64,000 nucleotides of DNA from Nymphaea colorata (lineage: Eukaryota; Streptophyta; Magnoliopsida; Nymphaeales; Nymphaeaceae), in contig NC_045138.2 in NCBI RefSeq assembly GCF_008831285.2, forward strand, positions 16,215,934 through 16,279,933. The letters are read 5' to 3'. Position numbers and translations under genes: made by a program. The notes under the pieces were generated by a model. That model searched no databases. It saw only the letters and a program-made list of their open reading frames with translations, and was not told the origin of the DNA. Shown piece by piece: positions 43,975 through 54,889 of this stretch. Within the stretch, counting starts at the first letter, position 1. The number at the start of each line of letters is the position of its first letter.

Positions 43975-44502
43975 TTATTTTCTTGACCCAATAATATGAG
44001 GATATATGGAGAGAGAGAGGACCTCTGCAACTGCGACGGTGTTGGCCGATTTTTCCTCCTGCATATGACTACACGCCTTGCTCTTGCAGGTGGGAATTTT
44101 TTGGAATTGCGTAATGGAAAGCTTCTCGGAAAGAGGGCCAACCTCGAACTCGACATAATCAGGTGGGTCGATCCTCATACCGGTGACGGACACCCAGATG
44201 AAGAACTTCTTAGCCTGGATTCCGGATATGTCGGAGATAGCGCCATAGGAGATCTTACCCGTAATCTTCTTCTCATAGTATGCCAAATTCTCGAAGTGGA
44301 CGTAGCAGGGCCTCTCAAGCTCGATCACGAAGGACCCATCTTCCTCCAGGGAGTAACTCTTCACAGCATCGGGCAATAGCCCCTTGGGAAGGCCATATTG
44401 GGGAAGAAGGTCGTGAACGGAAGGCGCTACTGATGACGAAATTACAGAGAGGGAGAGGAATGACGCACAGATCAGCAAGAATTTGAGGCACCCACTTAAC
44501 AT
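43975..44502 (-). CDS. secreted DUF538 family protein
   Basis: A single open frame of 175 residues from ATG 44502. An N-terminal signal peptide (MLSGCLKFLLICASFLSLSV) is followed by the DUF538 core: VHDLLPQYGLPKGLLPDAVK, YSLEEDGSFVIELERPCYVH, YYEKKITGKISYGAISDISG, FFIWVSVTGMRIDP, FEVGPLSEKLSITQF and a closing Cys pair PTCKSKAC. The fold is a small beta-barrel found across land plants; the biochemical role is unsettled. The frame is open 66 nt upstream, but the chosen ATG begins the hydrophobic leader. The final residues after VAVAE (VLSLSIYPHIIGSRK) are not family-like, and a possible donor (GAG|GTCCTC) sits there. An alternative transcript could splice to the acceptor near 41198 and stop at once. 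Confidence 0.82.
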   Translation of the reverse strand: MLSGCLKFLLICASFLSLSVISSSVAPSVHDLLPQYGLPKGLLPDAVKSYSLEEDGSFVIELERPCYVHFENLAYYEKKITGKISYGAISDISGIQAKKFFIWVSVTGMRIDPPDYVEFEVGPLSEKLSITQFQKIPTCKSKACSHMQEEKSANTVAVAEVLSLSIYPHIIGSRK

Positions 44503-45116
44503 TTTGCTGCCGAGATGAGAATTGATGAATGAACGACAAAGCTTTCCTTCAGGTCGCACACACCTCACTGGGAAGGAGAGGATAAACTCCTATTTTAAAG
44601 GAAATGGATGCCTCCCAAGTCTCGTCGAGCCCTACAGTGGTAGGTGGGACGGATAGAGATTGACCCTCAAGTCGAGGAAAATGGTTCTTGTGCGTTTTTC
44701 TACGGTTCTTCTCTCCAGAGAGTCGATGGAATATAAATTCAACTTGGAAGAAAAGAAAAAAGGAAGCGTGCACGGTCTTACAAGCAGAAAAAAGAAATCA
44801 AGAAAATTTTCGATGACAAAAGAAATTACACGGTATGAGAATTGCGGCATCCGTGTAAAAGCCGAGCAACTTCCGGAAACAATGGAAGCAGTGAAGGACG
44901 ACATACCCCCACCTTAGAGACACAACTGAAAAATTCGTTCGATAACGTCATTCTAATTGTTCTAAATAGTCTACCCAATGGAAACTCTCCAATTTCTATT
45001 CGTGGACTGTGTGGATGAAGCCATGAGTGGTAGGCAGTAGGAAATTTCATGGCATGAACTCTTTGATACTAATCACTTCCGCTTTCAACTAGATGGTAGG
45101 ATGAAATATCTTAAAC

Positions 45117-45199
45117 AAAAGTCTTCAACTTCTATATAGTCAAGCACAATTAAGATAAAAGTCTTCAGTTTCTATATAATCAAGAACAATTAAGATAAA
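45117..45199. repeat. 40-bp tandem repeat, two copies
   Basis: The unit gtcttca-(ac/gt)-ttctatata-(g/a)-tcaag-(c/a)-acaattaagataaa begins at 45121 and again at 45161, with four differences. Confidence 0.85.
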
Positions 45200-47214
45200 G
45201 TTTCTTCTTGCCAGTCAAGTTGGGAATGAAGTTAAACACAAAATATAGGTCACCGGTTGCCTTCAAGTAATTTGAAAAAGGCCTTGGAACTTCGTCTCAA
45301 AGCCAAAAGAGATGTGGCATGAATGCAGCAATGTGCTCACAGATGCCTCATCGGATGGACAGGTGAAACTCCCGAAGTGTTTTGCTTTGCTATAATCAGA
45401 CAGGCAAGGAACTGCGTTGTGGGCAGAGGTCTTGGTCTCTAAATGTGCGCAGCTAGAAAAAGATCAAGCATGAGTGGGATAGGCACAAAGAAGATGCTGA
45501 AGAATCCCCAGTGTGATGTGCTAAATTTGTGCTTAAGCCAAAGCATCAATACACCAAGATGAAGATAACTGTGATTTGGAGCATATAAAGGCTGCCCAAG
45601 CTTCGGCAATGAAGGAAATAGAAACCAGCCTTTCAAGGCGTAGGCAAAATTTTTGAAGCACGAATTTGGAATGACAAGTCCAACACGCAGAAGCAAAAGG
45701 CTTGTGCTTGTCCAAGCAAAGTTTGGCCTTCTATGAGCAACGAGAGATCAAATGATCCCATAAAAAATGACGTATGAGGCGGATCTCACGCTGTATTTTG
45801 ACTATATAAGAAACAAATAATGCGGCTAGCTATGGACAAGCAATGGGCAGTCAAGATTGTAATCTGAAACCATTGATATCGATAGTAGGAGTTGAAAATA
45901 AGAATATTGATGAGAAAAGATAGTGTGGACACCATGTTCTTGTTTTAAAAAATATTTCGTTATTATGTCGTTTATGAAGAATATTCATACTAACATAATA
46001 CTTTTTGAAGTAATGATATAGAGTGTTCTTGAATTATGTGTTACAAAAATACTATTTTTTTTTATTGAACGAAGCCGAAAGACCATCCCAATTGCTTTGA
46101 AGGTGAATGTTATGTATTAGAAGTTTGTTGAGAAGAAGCAACTCCAAAGATAATAAAATGATCGACATCTCCTGGATGAGTTGTCTGTAGAAGGAATCAA
46201 AAGTGGATGGTTGAAGGATGATGTGTCTAGACTTTAAGTGCATACTGGTGGACAGACTATCATACATACTTTATGTGTTTAGACAACAAAATCAGGTTTT
46301 AAACACTCACAAAATTTTGGGTAATAGAAAAAACTGGTAGATAGATTTGTCTTGACAGCATTGATTCATATCAACAAAATATCTGTGTCATCGCATATAT
46401 ATAGAAAATTTGAATGGTGACCCTCAAAATCACCTAGTTCACTCTTGAGGGCTGTTCAACTCATCCTGATGGATAGTTGATAGAAAAACAAGAGAAAAAT
46501 TATGATATTTCATCATATATTATTAGTTTCATTTTTTCTTATTGTTTTTCTCCATTATGATAGATCAAATGGTCCTTATGAGTGAATTAGGTGACTTAAG
46601 ATACCAAGAGTCAACATTCACTTCATATATATATATATATATAACAGTATATTATTTTTCTCTATAGTTCTGATGATGGTGTCCCTTGGCTTCTACCAAT
46701 TCTTGTGAAAAATCACGTCATAGAAAGTCAGGCATGAGAATCTGTGAGAGTTGAAACTTAAAATGACTTGAACTTGCCACTTTCATATTTTAACCCTTTT
46801 AAATCTTGACTTGCTTTTCAAACAAATTTGTTGTCTTCCAACTTTTAGCTTTTTAATTCAAGCCAACCAAAGGCACTTCAGTTCGGTCACCAAAAACAAA
46901 ATTCAGTTATCATGTACAGGCGTGCCTGTACATTACTAAAGGAAAATTAGTTGAAAATGCAAAATTGTATAAGTTCCAATTTAGTTGTTTCTCTGTCCTG
47001 AGCTGCTAATTATTAAGAATCACAAGTCAAGCGACTGGTTCTTAAAGAGTTCTACGAACTGCATTATAAAAAAAGTTAACATGAAAACATTGCAAGATTT
47101 TAGTATCGATTGTCATAAAAGGTCTTCAAGTAATGATTTAACCAGTATGTGATCTCTTTATACGCTAAGCTTATGAGCACATGCACAAAACCTTGCTTCT
47201 CACTAGTAAGGATG

Positions 47215-47610
47215 TATGGATCAGATTTAAGTTAAATATACTTCATTTATTATTTTTAGATATTCATATGTTCAGATTTGAATTCGGAGTCAAATAAGAA
47301 TGAAGAAAAGTTATATCAGAATCCGAAATCCGATTTCGCAATTAGAATCGGATCTGATTTTTTTATCGTTCACATCCAAATCGATCCAAATTTTAAACCA
47401 ACTCTCACTACTTTCAAAATATAAAGGATATTAGATGTATACTCCAAACTAAATATGAATCTAAATCTGATAAGATATTTATGTATATTCGAATTCGCAT
47501 CAGAATCCGATTTTATTTCTTAATTAGATATTAGTTTTTTTTCCATAACCAACTCTTTTGGAATGGTTGGGTCGGATTATTTGATCCAAATTGAATATAT
47601 TGATATCCCA
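47215..47610. repeat. dispersed AT-rich repeat, copy 3
   Basis: Shares word order with 8500-8830 and 14808-15135 (tttagatattcatat, aagttatatcagaat, ttgaatatatt) but is more diverged, with additional cagaatccgat-type words. Confidence 0.5.
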
Positions 47611-48168
47611 ACTCACTGGCAACTCGTCAGACAACACCTTTACAATGAACTTACCAATGCCTAAACAATTGAACCAACTTAATTATTATCCATCAAGATC
47701 TATGTCCACCAGCCAACGAATTCTATGCTGAAGGTTCGAGTTATTTTAATCATAAATCCCTTGAAGTCATCTATTAATCATGAAACTACGAACTCATTTG
47801 CCCAATGTTCTGTCAAATCCTGAAGTAACAAATAGTTCCATGCGCGGAGTCTCAAACAATGAATCTTTCACAGCATTTTTTTTTTCATTGAGAATCACGT
47901 TAAGGTTTGAGATGAAGCCTGATAAAACTATTAATTGTTAATTATCGCAGTCATCTTCCATGAAATTAAACTGTAAGTTTAGTATAAGTTTTAGTTTATA
48001 CAAGTATAATTTCAAAGATTATGGAGTTTCGAGTCCTTATCCCATGCCTACTTAACAACAGAACACATGCTAAGTGATGATGTGTCATCAACCCAGTTAA
48101 TCCTTCATGAGTCAGCCGCCAGTAACAAAGACACTGCCATGTGGTAATTCCTTTCACAAGCTACCAGT

Positions 48169-48175
48169 ACGTGGC
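48169..48175 (+). promoter_or_regulatory. ABRE (ACGTGGC) upstream of the LEA gene
   Basis: ACGTGGC, the canonical abscisic-acid response element core, lies 137 bp before the LEA ATG. Position and gene type both fit ABA/seed/dehydration control by bZIP factors, as known for LEA genes. A second, weaker ABRE-like word was not found nearby. Confidence 0.55.
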
Positions 48176-48311
48176 TGCTCTTCATCCAAAGGCAACAGAT
48201 TCTCGGGTGTCCTGAAAAACCCGTCCTCTTCTACTTGTCTTCTTCAATTTCGGTAGTCCTATATGGGAGAGTGATCGGTGGGGAGAGCTCATCGAATAGA
48301 AGGATACGATC

Positions 48312-49594
48312 ATGGCGTCTATGCAAGAGCAAAGAGAGAGAGAAGCAGCTGAAGCAGAGAGACAAGCCGCAGACAAGGTAGACAGGAGTGTTGATGCCCA
48401 TGAGGGGGAAGGAGAGGAACAGCAGAGGCGGCCTGGTATCATGGGGACCATCCAGGAGGGCACTGCCTCCTTTCTAAAGAAAGTCACAGGCAAGGCCCAA
48501 GAAACTGGAGAGAAGGCCAGGGAGACGAAGGATGCTGCTGTCGAGAAAGCTGGGGAGTACAAGGATTCTGCCTCTCAGAGGGCCAAAGAAACCAAAGACT
48601 CTGCCATGGAGAAGGTTCGAGATACCAAAGATTCAACTGCAGAGAAGTTAGGCGAGACGAAGGATGCTGCAGGAGAGAAGGCTTCCCAAGCCAAGGATGC
48701 CGCAGCAGGCACGATGCAGGACTACAAAGAACAGGCGGGAAAGGCGAAAGATGCTGCTGCAGAGAAGGCTCGAGGGTACAAGGACACGCCCGCAGAGAAG
48801 GCTCGAGAGTATAAGGACAGTGCTACGCAAAAGGATCGAATGTATGAGGACTTAGTTGCAGATGCCGCAGCACCTACTAAGGTTGCTGGTGCGGGTGACA
48901 AAGAAAAGGCTAAGCAGAGAAGTTCAGAGGCAACTGAATCTGCCAAGGTAATCGATCACTGTTTCTTTTTAAGCTTCTTTGCTCTTGCATTCATTTCAGT
49001 ACCGTTTTTCCATTATATCTACTGGTGTCAAGTTCTATTTTCTGAATGGGTGTTCACTTCTAGCCATTTGAGGATAGGTAGATGTCGTGCATGGGCACTG
49101 GCCATTGTTCGTGCACCACTTAATGGTGGTATCATATATCCTGTAATCGAATCTGATGCAGGAGAGAACAAAGGAGACGGAGGAGAGCGCGAAGAAGAGA
49201 ATGGAGGAACTCAAGTTGAAGGAGAGGGAAACGAAGGAAGAGAGGGGACGCAAGGCAGAAGAGACTAAAGCTGCTGCTCAAGAGAAGTGTGTATCTTTTC
49301 ACTGATGCTGTTGTTAGGTACCTCTGCAGCTTGCTTTCTGACTTCCTTGCCGGAAAATGCAGGTCTGACGAAGCGAAAGGGTCGATATTCAACAAGATCG
49401 GAGGGGTGGCAGAGGCTATTAGGGAGAAGATATCAGGTGTGCAGGAGGAGGCGGAGAGGAGGCAAGAAGAAGATGAGGCCCTGACTGCAACAACAGAGGG
49501 AGAGGAGGCGGTGTTGGCTGCTCAAATGGAAGACCCTTACAGGGCGAAGAGTGATGATGTTGGCGTGGTTGGGTGTGGAGCGGAGGGAATATAA
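48312..49594 (+). CDS. late embryogenesis abundant protein, group 3 / LEA_4 type
   Basis: Three exons, 48312-48947, 49162-49286 and 49363-49594, encode 330 residues. Donors are GTAATC and GTGTGT; acceptors are GATGCAG and AATGCAG; all joins keep frame. Residues 60-180 are a run of 11-residue units of the type KDSAxEKAxETKDAA, with Lys and Glu/Asp in amphipathic-helix register and almost no hydrophobics, as in LEA group 3 proteins that fold into helices on drying. Exon 2 continues the pattern (KRMEELKLKERETKEER). The C-terminus differs: SIFNKIGGVAEAIREKISGV, then an acidic tail. There is no signal peptide, so it is likely cytosolic or nuclear. The role is protection of proteins or membranes during seed desiccation (family knowledge). 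An ABRE lies in the promoter. The unspliced frame runs on through intron 1, so the second and third exons matter for the real C-terminus. Confidence 0.87.
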
Positions 49595-49599
49595 TAATA

Positions 49600-51267
49600 C
49601 GAATCTCTCTATCTGTCTCTGTGCCGGACTGGCTCTGTTCTGTTTCTAAGTGTTATCTGTGTATGGTTTTTGAGTTTTATTCGTCTGTTTGTTTCTGTAG
49701 AATGAACTTTCAAAGGAAATGTAAGGAAAATCTGATTAATCTCCCTCATGGGTGGTTATGGTTGCATCCAATCGAATCTGTCTGCTCATGTTCATGATCA
49801 AGGAATCCACTGGCGACAAGAAGATGGAAGAAGAGTTGATTGAAAACTGTTTTGTTGAAACATTTCGGACATGGATACAATTGGATTCTTTAGGTGAAGG
49901 AACTGACCAGAATGCATCAGACGTCTATTACAGAAAGAAAATGAATCAAGATTACATCATATGCAAAAATCAAAGAAGAGGTTTATCAAATATGATTCTC
50001 ATTACTTATATTGTGCCGATGGAGTGCAGTTACATCGCGCATGATAGATGTGCCGTGCGGCGCAGTGGTGAACTAGTTCATTGTCCTTGTTTAGGATGTT
50101 TGAAGGGAAATCTAACAATGGAATCTACTCCTAGATCGGAGCCAGACGTTATTGAACCAGATCACAGTTAAGACATATAGCAATGAATTCCAAGTATATA
50201 GTACTATTGTGATATTGCAAGCTTCGATGTGTCAGAAGGTTGGAAAAATATATAATAGTTTCTTTTATACAATATAGTGTATAAAAAGGAAGACTGAATC
50301 TTAAATTTTACCAAATCTTAGTAAATATGATATTTTTTATTACAAAAAATTAAATTGTATTGCTAAAAGTACTATAAATAGTTGCTAAAAGCATTATAAA
50401 ATGTTTTAACATTATAAATGATTATTCATGTTCTCATAGCTACTGTTTGTTAGCGATAAATTTTCAATCTTCAACCATGTGCAAACAACGCAACAATTAA
50501 GTCAATAATTAGTCATTGTTTGGGATATAAATCTGAAATGATTAAGCAATTGAAAAGTAGTAACTAATTGTAACATTGTCTCACTTTTCGGCAGTGGAGA
50601 TGCCAACAGAAGAGTGTGTGATGAAAATCAGAAGCATAAGAATATTCTATAAATTTACTTTAATCGTAGGGAGAGTTGAATAGTTGGGTGAAACACTGTA
50701 GACCAGGGGAAATGGTACAGATTTCTACTCTTTTAACAAACACCAAAAAATTTAAAACTTACCCTCTCCCGATTTAGAGTTGTAGATGGTTTTAGAGTTG
50801 TGGATTGCAACGATTCAGCAGCCTTGCAGACATATCGAAAGCCACATAGACGGCTGCTTCTCCTTTCTTCAGTTTTCTTCTCCCAGGTAAAAAAATTAGT
50901 ATCATATCTAACATTTTAATACTTTTAATATCTACAGCTGGTTTTTTATGTTAATGCATAAAAAAGTGAATGCATGTTAATTTCATTACCATATAAATAT
51001 ATCCTTCAGATTTATTAAATAGACGTGTTCTTGCATATTAACTGCAAAAGTATTGATAAACACATGTGTAATAGCTAGTTATTTAATTGTTTTCTTCTCG
51101 TTCTCTCACTAGCCATTAAACGCCATTGAATTTTTTTTTGGTGAACAGAAATTTCAACTCTCCCACCTTTTACCAAGGAAATTCTTTCTGGTGAAATTTC
51201 ACGTCGAAACGAAGAGAAATAAACAAACGGCCTCTAGATATCTGAACCACATGGAGGACAGCAGCCC
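49600..51267. other. intergenic between LEA and EMB175-like gene
   Basis: The stretch 49600-49760 is probably LEA 3' UTR. A 139-codon frame at 49752-50171 has no recognisable domain. The rest is AT-rich. The 5' flank of the PPR gene has a short pyrimidine-rich stretch at 50850-50890 and no clear TATA box. Confidence 0.5.
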
Positions 51268-53964
51268 ATGCAATGGCCTCATGGTGAGAACCCTTCGGGC
51301 CTCGGAGGCAGAGAGGAGAGAGCTATGTGTGCCCTTCTCTACCCATTTCCCCCTCTTCCTCCTCTGCCCTCTTTCCGGTCGTCTTTACCCCTACCCTCCT
51401 CTTCATCATCTCCGCGGACCAAGCCTTGCGCCACGACGGCCCTCAAGCTCCGGTCTCTTCCTCTGAGTCAATCCATCACTCGGAGCCTCCCCCACCACCA
51501 GCACCATGCGGATTCCGACGACTTTCTGGCCGCTCATTACTGCACTCTGCTGCAGCGCTCCATCGCCACCAAAGATATCCGAAGAGGCAAATCCTTGCAC
51601 GCCGTCGTCCTCAAAACGCTTCTCCACGACCACCAACTTCTCGCCAATAACCTCATCACCCTGTATACTAAGCTCGGGTATCTGCCTTACGCCGTCGCCG
51701 TCTTTAAGTCAATGGCCTCCCCTAATCTCGTCTCTTGGACGGCCATGGTTTGTGGGTATGCTAATTTTGGCAAGCCAAAGGCAGCTGTCAACATTTTCTT
51801 TCGGATGAGGGACGCTGGAATGGAGCCGAACGAGTTCGGCTTCCTGGGCGTCTTGATCGCTTGTGGGCGGTTGGTGGCCTTAAGACTTGCATTGCAGATT
51901 CATGGTTTGGTGTTAAAGCTGGGGTACATGTCTTCCATCCATGTGTCCAACGCGTTGATGGCGGTGTATGTGAAATGTGGGGGATTGGACAGTGCTGACC
52001 AAGTGTTCGACGAAATGCCTCGCAGAGATGCTGTGTCCTACAATACTGTGATTTCGAGTTGGGGATGTGATTTTCAAAGCATGAAAGCGTTCGAGATATT
52101 GGGGGAGATGCGGGATAGGGGTTCCCGGCCTGACCAGTATACTCTCTCTAGCGTTATCTCGGCTGCTGCCCGTGAGTCTGCTATTGAGGAAGGGAAGCAG
52201 CTACATGCCTACGCTCTTAGAGCGGGATTCGAAGCGAATGTGGCTGTGAATAATGCCTTGATCAGCTTCTATACTAAATGTTGTGGCATTGAAGATTTGG
52301 AAAATCTATTCAGAATGATGCTTATCCGTGATGTGGTTTCTTGGACAGGGATGATTACTGGCTATGCCCAGCATGGTTTGATTAAGTTAGCTGCTCGTAT
52401 GTTTGATGAGATGCCGGAAAGAAATGCTGTTTCTTACAGTGCTCTGCTGGCTGGTTTCGTGCAGAATGGAGAAGGTTCGGAAGCTGTTCAGTTGTTTGTA
52501 GAAATGCTTGAGAATGGTATAGGTTTGTCAACTTTCACCTTAACGAGTGCTGTGAATGCTTGCTCGTTAGTATCAGGATGTGCGGAGGGCCAGCAGATCC
52601 ATGCGTTCGCCTGGAAAACTGGATTCTGGACGGATTCGTACGTTGAAGGGTCATTGATTGATATGTATGCAAAGTGCGGACGAATAGAAGATGCAAGGAA
52701 GCTATTTGATAATATGCCTGAACCAAATTCGATTGAATGGGCGTCAATAATTTCGGGTTATTCTCGAAATGGTTTGCCTGATGCTGCTCTTTTCCAATTT
52801 TTGAAGACAATGGAGGAGGGTAATATATATGTGGATCGGTATGTGATTTCTGCAATTCTTGGTGCATGTGGGGCTTTAGGATTTCAGGAGATGGGGAACC
52901 AACTACATGCTTATGCCATCACAAGCGGTTTACTTGCTGATGTTTCAGTTGGTAATTCTGTTCTTAGCATGTACTCCAAATGTGGTTTTATTGACTTGGC
53001 AAAGAGGGTATTTGGTCTCATGCCTGAGCATGATGTCGTGTCATGGAATGCTCTGATCATGGGCTACAATCTTCATCGATTAGGTGATATGGCATTGGAT
53101 GTCTTCACAGAAATGGAAATCTCAGGAGTCAAGCCAGATGGTATTACATTCATCGCTGCACTTTCAGCTTGCAGATATACCAGCTCCGATGCTGCCAATA
53201 GATGCCGAAGATTGTTTGATGTAATGAGTGCTCAGTATGGCATTAAGCCCCATGATGAGCATTATGCCTGTGTGGTTGATGTATTGGGCCATGCAGGTCG
53301 TTTCCAGGAAGCAGAGGAGTTTATCAACCAGATACCAGATAGGCCAGGTGCGCCTGTTTGGCGAACTTTGCTTGATAGCGCTGGTGTTCATCGCAACCTT
53401 AGAATCGGAAAATTAGCTTCACAGCATCTACTTGGAATGCAGCCGCAAAGCCCTGCTACGTATGTACTGGTGTCTAATCTTTATTCTGCTTCTGGTAGAT
53501 GGGATTGTTCCGAAAAGGTTAAAGAGGAGATGAGAAAGAAAGGAATGCGAAAGCATCCTGCTAGAAGCTGGACGATTATCGGGAACAAGATACATTCTTT
53601 TTATGCTAGAGATAGAACACATTTGCAGGCAAAGGATATTTATAGTGGACTAGAGATATTGATCGTCGAATGCAGAAAGGCTGGCTATGTCCCTGACACG
53701 AGCTTTGTTCTTCATGAAGTAGAGGAATATCAGAAGGAGAATTTTCTGTATTATCACAGCTCGAAGCTGGCCTTGACCTACGGTCTTCTAATGACAAAGC
53801 CAGGGAAGCCTGTTCAGGTGGTGAAGAATGTTCATCTTTGTGGCGACTGCCATGAGTTCATGAAGTATGTATCCGAGGTGGCACAAAGGGATATATCTAT
53901 GAGGGACTCGACAGGTTTTCACTATTTCAATGGTGGCAGGTGTTCGTGCAAAGATTGTTGGTGA
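51268..53964 (+). CDS. EMB175: EMB175-like (At5g03800) PPR protein with degenerate DYW domain
   Basis: An intronless ORF of 898 residues; a second in-frame Met at 51325 could be the true start. A Ser/Pro/Arg-rich leader suggests plastid import. PLS-class PPR repeats follow (NLVSWTAMVCGYANFGKPK, DAVSYNTVISSWG, DVVSWTGMITGYAQHG, NAVSYSALLAGFVQNG, DVVSWNALIMGYN), then E and E+ motifs (RKHPARSWTIIGNKIHSFYA) and a DYW-type domain over the last 95 residues. Length, repeat order and several phrases match Arabidopsis EMB175/At5g03800, an embryo-essential protein, from memory. In the DYW domain the second zinc ligands (CGDCH, Cys858, Cys861, His862) and the C-terminal H-C-C set are present. However, the HxE catalytic motif is HSS (His830-Ser-Ser832) and the last residues are DCW. 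It may bind RNA but should not deaminate alone (inference). Confidence 0.9.
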   Translation: MQWPHGENPSGLGGREERAMCALLYPFPPLPPLPSFRSSLPLPSSSSSPRTKPCATTALKLRSLPLSQSITRSLPHHQHHADSDDFLAAHYCTLLQRSIATKDIRRGKSLHAVVLKTLLHDHQLLANNLITLYTKLGYLPYAVAVFKSMASPNLVSWTAMVCGYANFGKPKAAVNIFFRMRDAGMEPNEFGFLGVLIACGRLVALRLALQIHGLVLKLGYMSSIHVSNALMAVYVKCGGLDSADQVFDEMPRRDAVSYNTVISSWGCDFQSMKAFEILGEMRDRGSRPDQYTLSSVISAAARESAIEEGKQLHAYALRAGFEANVAVNNALISFYTKCCGIEDLENLFRMMLIRDVVSWTGMITGYAQHGLIKLAARMFDEMPERNAVSYSALLAGFVQNGEGSEAVQLFVEMLENGIGLSTFTLTSAVNACSLVSGCAEGQQIHAFAWKTGFWTDSYVEGSLIDMYAKCGRIEDARKLFDNMPEPNSIEWASIISGYSRNGLPDAALFQFLKTMEEGNIYVDRYVISAILGACGALGFQEMGNQLHAYAITSGLLADVSVGNSVLSMYSKCGFIDLAKRVFGLMPEHDVVSWNALIMGYNLHRLGDMALDVFTEMEISGVKPDGITFIAALSACRYTSSDAANRCRRLFDVMSAQYGIKPHDEHYACVVDVLGHAGRFQEAEEFINQIPDRPGAPVWRTLLDSAGVHRNLRIGKLASQHLLGMQPQSPATYVLVSNLYSASGRWDCSEKVKEEMRKKGMRKHPARSWTIIGNKIHSFYARDRTHLQAKDIYSGLEILIVECRKAGYVPDTSFVLHEVEEYQKENFLYYHSSKLALTYGLLMTKPGKPVQVVKNVHLCGDCHEFMKYVSEVAQRDISMRDSTGFHYFNGGRCSCKDCW

Positions 53965-54889
53965 TGTCGCGTTCTTGTATATAATCTACCTAAGAAATCT
54001 GACATCGACCAAAGTACAGCAAGATGCTTAGACAAGACTCCACACACCCAAGCTAAGTGGGCTGACTTAAAGCCTCCAAGCTATCTAAGCTCTAAAGCGT
54101 GCGTCCTCCCCTTTGACCGAAACAGTCACCTGGCTAAGTGAGCTAGCTAAAAGTCTCCAGGTCATCTTTTTTTCATCCTTTGGTTTAAAGAATGCAGCAG
54201 GAGGCGCATGGAAGGTTGTTACTTGGAAGGGAAATAGAATGATATGGAAAACATGCATATATTGGCAACCTGACTATTCAAGAAGAGACGATTATCTTGG
54301 TCATGCTCGAAGAAAAGCCGACTGTATGTTTCCCCCCGCCCTACAAGTATCTGAAATGCTGTATATTCCTTTTCAGCTGAACGTAGGTTGGAACTGCATA
54401 GAAATGTGAAAAGCAGTAGTTCCATCGGTTTACGGAATCAAAATTATATTTATTTAACATCTACTGAGTGCTCCTTGCTGCTTTGAACGTCGTCGATGTT
54501 AGGTGAAGATGCTTCTCGCTACCATATTTCAAGCCGATGCAGCGGGATCTTACTGACTGCCGTATGCTCTCGACGAGTCTTTACGTTTACGTGGTTGCTG
54601 AAAGTGGCAGCAAAAAAGAGAGACCGCATGGGAAGAATGATACAAAACGGAGCTCACATGGAAATGTAAAACATCGAGGTCCGAGGGCAGTGACACACGT
54701 TGATGATAAATAGGACAGAAAATCATGGAGGGAAAGTTGTAGAAAAGAAATAACACGCATTCGCGACTTGTTAATTGACTCCTAGTCGTACAAGATTGGT
54801 AGGCCAACCAAAAAAAAAAAGGACAAATAAGTGCCATTACCAACTCAACAGTACAATTTGAGGCGTGCAGAAACAAGCAATTAAGCACT
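53965..54889. other. convergent intergenic between the PPR gene and the SAAL1 homologue
   Basis: The two genes end tail to tail here, so this holds both 3' UTRs. Small frames lack any domain. The near-repeat cacctggctaagtgagctagct / acacacccaagctaagtgggctgac at 54040-54145 is imperfect. Confidence 0.55.

Larger units (their letters stand above)
44600..48160. other. intergenic, repeats only
   Basis: No gene is recognised. It contains a 40-bp tandem repeat at 45117-45199, an (AT)n tract near 46628-46643, and the third copy of the dispersed AT-rich repeat at 47215-47610. The stretch around 46060-46260 has a weak minus-strand frame without domain evidence. Confidence 0.5.

Noticed and set aside
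46052-46267. Minus-strand frame of 71 codons suggestive of a retroelement fragment
   Set aside because: Short, AT-rich, and with no recognisable gag, protease, integrase or reverse transcriptase motif.
49752-50171. 139-codon frame downstream of the LEA gene
   Set aside because: No domain, no splice or promoter context, and it overlaps the likely LEA 3' UTR.
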